DNA of 64,000 nt, taken from NCBI RefSeq assembly GCF_008831285.2, contig NC_045144.1, positions 62,001 through 126,000 of the forward strand. Reading direction: 5' to 3'. The position numbers and the translations under genes were made by a program. This DNA comes from Nymphaea colorata. Taxonomy: Eukaryota > Streptophyta > Magnoliopsida > Nymphaeales > Nymphaeaceae. Positions 59,236 through 64,000 of the stretch are shown in pieces. The notes under the pieces are model-generated. The model had not been told where the DNA came from and made no database searches. It worked only from the letters and a program-made list of their open reading frames with translations. Every line of letters starts with the position of its first letter. The first letter of the stretch is position 1.

Positions 59236-62200
59236 CTCCCCCTCAAGCTTGGCATACATGTCAAACATGCCAAGCTTGCTAACATTCTTTTCAAATTGAG
59301 ATGTACATAAGGCCTTAGTTAGAACATCTGCAATTTGATCTTCAGACTCCATATAAGGAAGGATCAACTCCTTTGAATCTATGTGCTCCCGTATGAAGTG
59401 GCGATCTATCTCCACATGTTTGGTTCTGTCATGCAGGACGGGATTATTTGTCAGGTTAATCGCAGACTTATTGTCACAATACATTTTCATCTTCTCTTCA
59501 GTTTCAATCCCAATATCTGCTAGAAGAATCTTTAGCCATAACATCTCTGTAACCCCCATAGCAACAGCCCTGTATTCAGCCTCAGCACTGGATCTAGAAC
59601 AGAGCTCCTACCTTTTGCTCCTCCATACCACTAGGTTTCCCCCTAGAAAGATGCAGTACCCAGTGGTAGACCTTCTGGTATCCGTGCAACCAGCCCAATC
59701 AGCATCAGAATATCCTTCAATATTAAGTTTGTCCTACTGTGTATACAGTAACCCTTTACCTGGGTTATTCTTCAGGTATCCCAACACTCTTTCTGCACTC
59801 TTCCAGTGACAATCAGTAGGAGTATGCATAAACTGACAACACATTTACAGCATATGTAATATCAGGACGAGTAAGAGTAAGATAAATAAGCTTACCAACA
59901 AGCCTCTGATACCGTCCTTTTCCTTCCTCGTCCAGGATATTACCAGTTTTGATACTTATCTTTGTACCTGACTCCATTGGAGTTAGAAAGGGCCTGCATC
60001 CCAATTTACCTGTCTCTTTCAGGAGATCCAGAGTGTACTTCCTTTGGCTCATAACAAGCCCTGTCTCTGATCGTGCAATCTCTATTCCCAGAAAGTACCT
60101 TAATTTTCCCAGATCTTTAAGGTCAAATTCAGCAGCTAACCTCTCCTTCATCTTCCTTTTCTCTTCTTCATCATCACCTGTGACAATCATATCATCAATA
60201 TACACAAGAAGAATGCTCACCAGGCCACTTCTCTTCTTAATGAATAGGGTATGATTACCATTTCCTTGTTTGTACCTATTTGTCTTCATTACCACCCTCA
60301 GTCTTTCAATCCATGCTCTAGGGGACTGCTTCAGGCCTTATAGGGCCTTCTTGAGATGACAACATTTTCCACTTTGAGCATATCCAGGAGGCATGCTCAT
60401 ATAGACCTCGTCCTCTAGATGACCGTTCAAGAAGGCGTTCTTGACATCAAGCTGGCCCCACTTCTTTTGCACTACAAGTGCCAAAATGACCCTCACAGTC
60501 TTCATTTTTGCAACAGGAGCAAAGGTTTCAAGATAGTCAATTCTGTATTTTTGGCTGAGCCCCTTTGCAACCAGACGAGCTTTATACCGTTCTACAGTGC
60601 CATCAGGTTTATACTTCACACTAAACACCCACTTGGAACCATTTAAGTGAGTCCCCTTGGGAATATCGACCACTTCCCACGTGTTGTTCTTTGCCAAGGC
60701 ATCCATCTCCTCTGTCATAGCTTGAAGCCATTTAGGATCCTCTCTAGCATCTTCCACACACCTGGGAATCACAGACATAGACAGAGTGGTAATAAAGCAT
60801 TTGTATTCTTTACTGAGTTTTGAATATGAGACAAATCTCTGAATAGGGTGAGATGTACATGACCTGGTCCCCTTGCGCAGGGCTATGGGAAGCTCTTCAT
60901 TCATTGGACTTGGTTCATTCAGGGAACTCACAGGATTGGGATTGATTACATCAATAGTCTCAACCACATCTTTCTCCTTTCTAGTGTAAACCTGCCCAAA
61001 CAAATGATCACAGGATGTGGGCTGATCAACCACAGGGCCCCCTTCCACATGACTGTCTTTATCTTCTCTGACTGTATCTTCCACACTGTGACTAAGTCTG
61101 TAGTCCAAGAAGTTTGTAAACTGAATAAGCTGATTTGGAGAATACTCTTCCACACTATCCCCTATACACTCCCCCTGAAGAGGATTCGCAGGAAAATACG
61201 CCTCATGTTCATGAAAGGTAACATCCCGAGAGACATAGATTTTGGAGGTAGTAGGGTCAATACATTTATATCCCTTCTGAGTGGAGGAATATCCCAATAA
61301 GACAGCTTTGACAGACCGAGGGTCAAGTTTCTTGATGGTGGGACTATGGTTATGAACAAAGCAAACACACCTGAACACCCGGGGAGTAAGAGGCCAGGGG
61401 TGATGAGTGGGACTGAGCACAGAGTAAGGAGTACGGCCATTCAACACACGAGTAGCCATACGGTTGATGAGGTGGGCACTAGTGAGGAGAGCATCACCCC
61501 AGTAACGCTTAGGAACATGCCTGTGGAACATAATAGCTCGAGTGACATCTAATAAATGGTGATTTTTACGTTCGGCCATGCCATTTTGAGGAGGAGTATA
61601 ACTGCAGGACGTCTCATGAACAATACCCTTGCCCCGCAAGAAGTCATCTAGGGATTGGGAGACATACTCCCTGGCATTATCAGTACGTAAAGTCTGAACA
61701 GAGGTCTGAAATTGATTTTCGACAAAGGCAACAAAGTTTTTGACAACGACAGGAGCCTCACTGCGTTCTTTCAACAAGTACACGAACGTACAACGGGAGT
61801 AGTCATCAATCAGAGTCATAAAGTAATGGAAACCACGACAAGTGGGTACTCCCAAAGGACCCCAAACATCAGAGTGAACCAAGGCAAAAGGACGAGTGGT
61901 TTTATTGATAGAAATAGGGTATGAAGCCTTAACATGCTTAGCAAGCTGACACACTTCACATGTGAAGGAGTCCATGGAAACAGAAGTAAACAACCTAGGA
62001 AACAACTTCTTAATCAACTGGAATGGGAGATGTCCAAGGCGCTCGTGCCATCTCATAATGCTAGACCTGTCCTCCACGCCCGTCAATTGTCTGTTAGTGG
62101 CTGAGATGAGAGCACAAGCAACCTGAACGGGCAGTCTGTAGAGGCCATCAATAACCGAACCAATCCTAATCTTCTTCCCCATCACCAAGTCCTGCAGGGT

Positions 62201-63511
62201 ACAATGATCAACAGAGAAAATTAGATTACAATTGAGTTCTTTGGTTATACTACTGACAGATAAAAAATTCACAGGAATATTAGGAACATGAAGAGCATTA
62301 TGCAGAATATATTTATTTAGTAAGGACAAACTCTCTTTTCCAGCCACAGAGATCGAGGACCCATCTGCCATAGAGACTCGTTGTTGCCCTGAAGACAATT
62401 TGTACTCTTGAAACATCTTAAGGTTCTCTGTCATATGATGAGTAGCTCCACTGTCCACAACCCAATCACCAAGTAAGGAATTACCTTGAACACTTGTGGC
62501 AACGAGAGTTTGGGCTAACTGAGCTCCCTCAGACGTGGAGGCTTCCTCCTTAGTAGTAGATAATCGGCTGATGTAAGCTTGTAATTCCTTGAGTTGATGA
62601 GAGGAAAGCTTCGGTTTGTCAACACTGGGAGAGCTAGTATCGGGCACAGGAGGACCCCGCCTACCAGAAGAAGGGCGACCAAGGGTGAGCCTCTTCTCAG
62701 GTTGAAGATCCCAACAAAAATCAACAGAGTGCCCCAACTTGTTACAATGACTGCACCGCCGGATAGTATGCTGCCCAGTCCCTGGAGCACGGCTAACAAA
62801 AGTAGAGGGTGAACTACCATGACTAGAGTCCGTATGCATCACTTGATGGCATTGTTCCTCAGATTCCACCCGGGCATACACCTCCTCAATCCCAGGGGTC
62901 TCATCACAATTGAGAATTTGACTCCTAATGGATTCAAACTCATCACGCAGATCTCCCAGAAAAATAAAAGTGCAGTCCATCCATTCTTTCTGCCAGTACA
63001 GTTCATGATCAGAACCACAATTCCAGTCATCATTCACATGATAATCTAGTTCCTCCCATTTACCCTTCAGGGCTGCATAGAAGGATGCCACAGACAAGTC
63101 ACCCTGTTTAAGAGAATAGATGTTGCGTTTAATCTGGTATGTACGCAGGACTCTCTTTTTACGGCCATACATCCTCGCAAGCACAGTCCACATGTCATAT
63201 GAGGTCAACTTTCGCAAAATAAGGGGCTGAATATTAGCAGAAATAGAACTAATAATCCAAACCTTAACTTGACTATCTTCCAACACCCAAGTCGCCCATC
63301 CAGGATCAGTTTTACTAGGCGCAGGTTTCTCCCCAGTGATATAGGGCAGACGACCGCGACAAGTGATCCCAATTTCAAGCACAGCAGACCAAGAGAGATA
63401 ATTGTCTTTGTTCAGCCGAATAGAGGTGACTTGACCAGGCAAGTTTTCGCTCTTGGTATTGCTGCCCGTGTCAAAGGTAACATTGGTCTTGGAGGGCATC
63501 TCTTCAGCCAT
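59230..63511 (-). pseudogene. copia gag-pol polyprotein, four disabling mutations seen
   Basis: From ATG 63511 (AEEMPSK) the frame is open for 1057 codons. Gag of the UBN2 type occupies about 20-220. An intact CCHC knuckle CSHCNKLGHSVDFC is near 251. Protease DSGATHH is near 352, and the pre-integrase motif HERLGH..CEVC follows. Integrase has aspartates in HSDVWGP (about 546) and RTDNAREY (about 611) and the glutamate in GMAERKN (about 645). Reverse transcriptase begins with YKARLVAKG and LDVKNAFLNG. A TAA at 60338-60340 replaces tyrosine in the conserved HLKKALYGLKQ. The same frame continues with YIDDMIVTG (about 1105). A frameshift near 59830 and two TAG codons (after YTQ, and before ELCSRSSAEAEY) follow. 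RNase H ([15 protein letters not shown]) ends at 59230. An in-frame upstream Met at 63721 extends through the GC-rich leader and is less likely. Confidence 0.93.
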
Positions 63512-63555
63512 AACAACCACAACAGAAATCCAACAGTCAGAGTATACCAAAAAAA

Positions 63556-63760
63556 GCAAAGGGCGACGGCGGAAGAAAGGCCAGGCGATGGCGGAAGAAA
63601 CGCCAGGCGACAGCGGGAAAAGACCAGGCGGCAGCGGCGGGAAAAACCAGGCGACGGCGGCGGCAGTGGGAGCAAACCAGGCGACGGTGGGAAAAAAAGG
63701 GGCCCAGGCGGCAGCCCACACCAGGCGACGGCGGGCGGCAATGCGTCGGCGGGCTGCGTC
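63556..63760. repeat. GC-rich tandem repeats in the copia leader
   Basis: About seven units of 18-30 bp, each beginning CCAGGCG and continuing with GCGG-type and A-rich parts ('ccaggcgacggcgggaaaaa'). They lie between the primer-binding site and gag. They contain no stop in several frames on both strands, which creates long artefactual open frames. Confidence 0.85.
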
Positions 63761-63844
63761 GGCGGCGGAACAAGGGTTCAGACTTAGGGTTCCAAGAAAA
63801 ACCCTAAATCACAAACGAACAAAGAAGCCAAACAGCACGATTTT

Positions 63845-63857
63845 GACTCTGATACCA
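63845..63857 (-). other. Primer-binding site of the copia element
   Basis: TGGTATCAGAGTC on the minus strand, complementary in type to initiator tRNA-Met, directly abutting the 5' LTR. Confirms minus orientation. Confidence 0.88.
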
Positions 63858-64000
63858 TGTAGAAACACGCAGTAGAAAGGGGAGAAGAAAAGTCAACACA
63901 GGAAATACGTGGAAAACCTCGGAACGAGGTGAAAAACCACGGAGAAGCTCTAGCCTAGGGGCAAAACCGCAACCCTAGGAGAGAGAAAACTTTATTCATT
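63858..64000 (-). repeat. 5' LTR of the copia element (partial)
   Basis: First half of the LTR on the plus strand, cut by the window end. Matches 58950-59092. Confidence 0.93.

Larger units (their letters stand above)
58950..64000 (-). mobile_element. Nearly complete Ty1/copia LTR retrotransposon, right end outside window
   Basis: Minus-strand element. The 5' LTR begins at 63858 (TGTAGAAAC) and leaves the window. The primer-binding site is at 63845-63857 (TGGTATCAGAGTC on the minus strand). The gag-pol frame runs from 63511 to 59230, the polypurine tract is the complement of ctccccctcaagc (59236-59248), and the 3' LTR is at 58950-59235. The left flank pentamer is CACAT. Its partner would lie beyond 64000. 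Over the 143 bp of LTR that can be compared, about 9 positions differ, mostly transitions. Inserted in the AT-rich repeat of segmental copy 2; the empty site is visible at about 50500. Confidence 0.95.

Noticed and set aside
62515-63875. Plus-strand frames of up to 172 codons opposite the copia gag and leader
   Set aside because: Antisense shadows, kept open by the GC-rich leader repeat; the minus strand carries the complete gag-pol domain series.
1-64000. tRNA, rRNA or small RNA genes
   Set aside because: No cloverleaf with conserved A and B boxes and no rRNA-like stretch was noticed by eye. The two tRNA-like matches (34331-34343 and 63845-63857) are retrotransposon primer-binding sites. 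A dedicated RNA gene search would be decisive.

Overview
This window is nuclear DNA of a flowering plant. It holds plant-type Ty1/copia and Ty3/gypsy LTR retrotransposons, a plant LINE with a DUF4283-type ORF1, CDR1/nepenthesin-type aspartic protease remnants and a fragment of a plant-specific VAL/HSI2 B3 regulator. It also has long AT-rich intergenic DNA and many (TA)n, (CA)n and (CT)n microsatellites. The species cannot be read from the sequence. I found no intact host gene, no rRNA or tRNA gene and no CRISPR array. The window is a repeat-rich, gene-poor interval made of duplicated blocks, gene fragments and inserted transposons. There is one 100-N assembly gap (29983-30082).

Left half (1-31 kb). 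A multi-kilobase segment has been duplicated several times in the same orientation. I call its parts A (12815-15226; 19457-21831), B (present only at 21832-23973) and C (mosaic copy 1040-4800; 15227-19455; 23974-28990; partial copy 30083-31010 right of the gap). Block B carries a broken CDR1-like aspartic protease gene on the minus strand, with its TATA box preserved. In the first unit B is missing through a 2.1 kb deletion at a TCTG microhomology, and only the tail of the protease remains. Both A blocks carry decayed exons of an unidentified multi-exon minus-strand gene, damaged differently in each copy. A truncated copia element lies at 9.1-10.6 kb and a hAT-like MITE at 23.5 kb.

Middle (31-45.5 kb). 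A nearly complete but non-autonomous gypsy element (31875-34757) has both LTRs, a primer-binding site, a polypurine tract and a 5-bp target duplication. It keeps gag, protease and the integrase C-terminus but has lost reverse transcriptase, RNase H and the integrase core. The paralogous empty target site is still readable at about 10970. Next come a second, more decayed CDR1-like pseudogene (37600-38856), a decayed L1-type LINE (about 39.1-42.6 kb) and an unclassified GC-richer block (42.6-45.4 kb).

Right half (45.5-64 kb). A segmental duplication (45945-50510 and 56485-58949) encloses fragments of unrelated genes, all on the plus strand and with introns kept: a KUP/HAK potassium transporter exon (two copies), an unidentified exon, the first exons of ribosomal protein eS7, and a VAL-like B3 pseudogene. 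The second duplicate has lost internal segments at TTT microhomologies. It ends where a nearly full-length copia element (58950 to past the window end, minus strand) has inserted into an AT-rich palindromic tandem repeat; its right LTR runs off the window.
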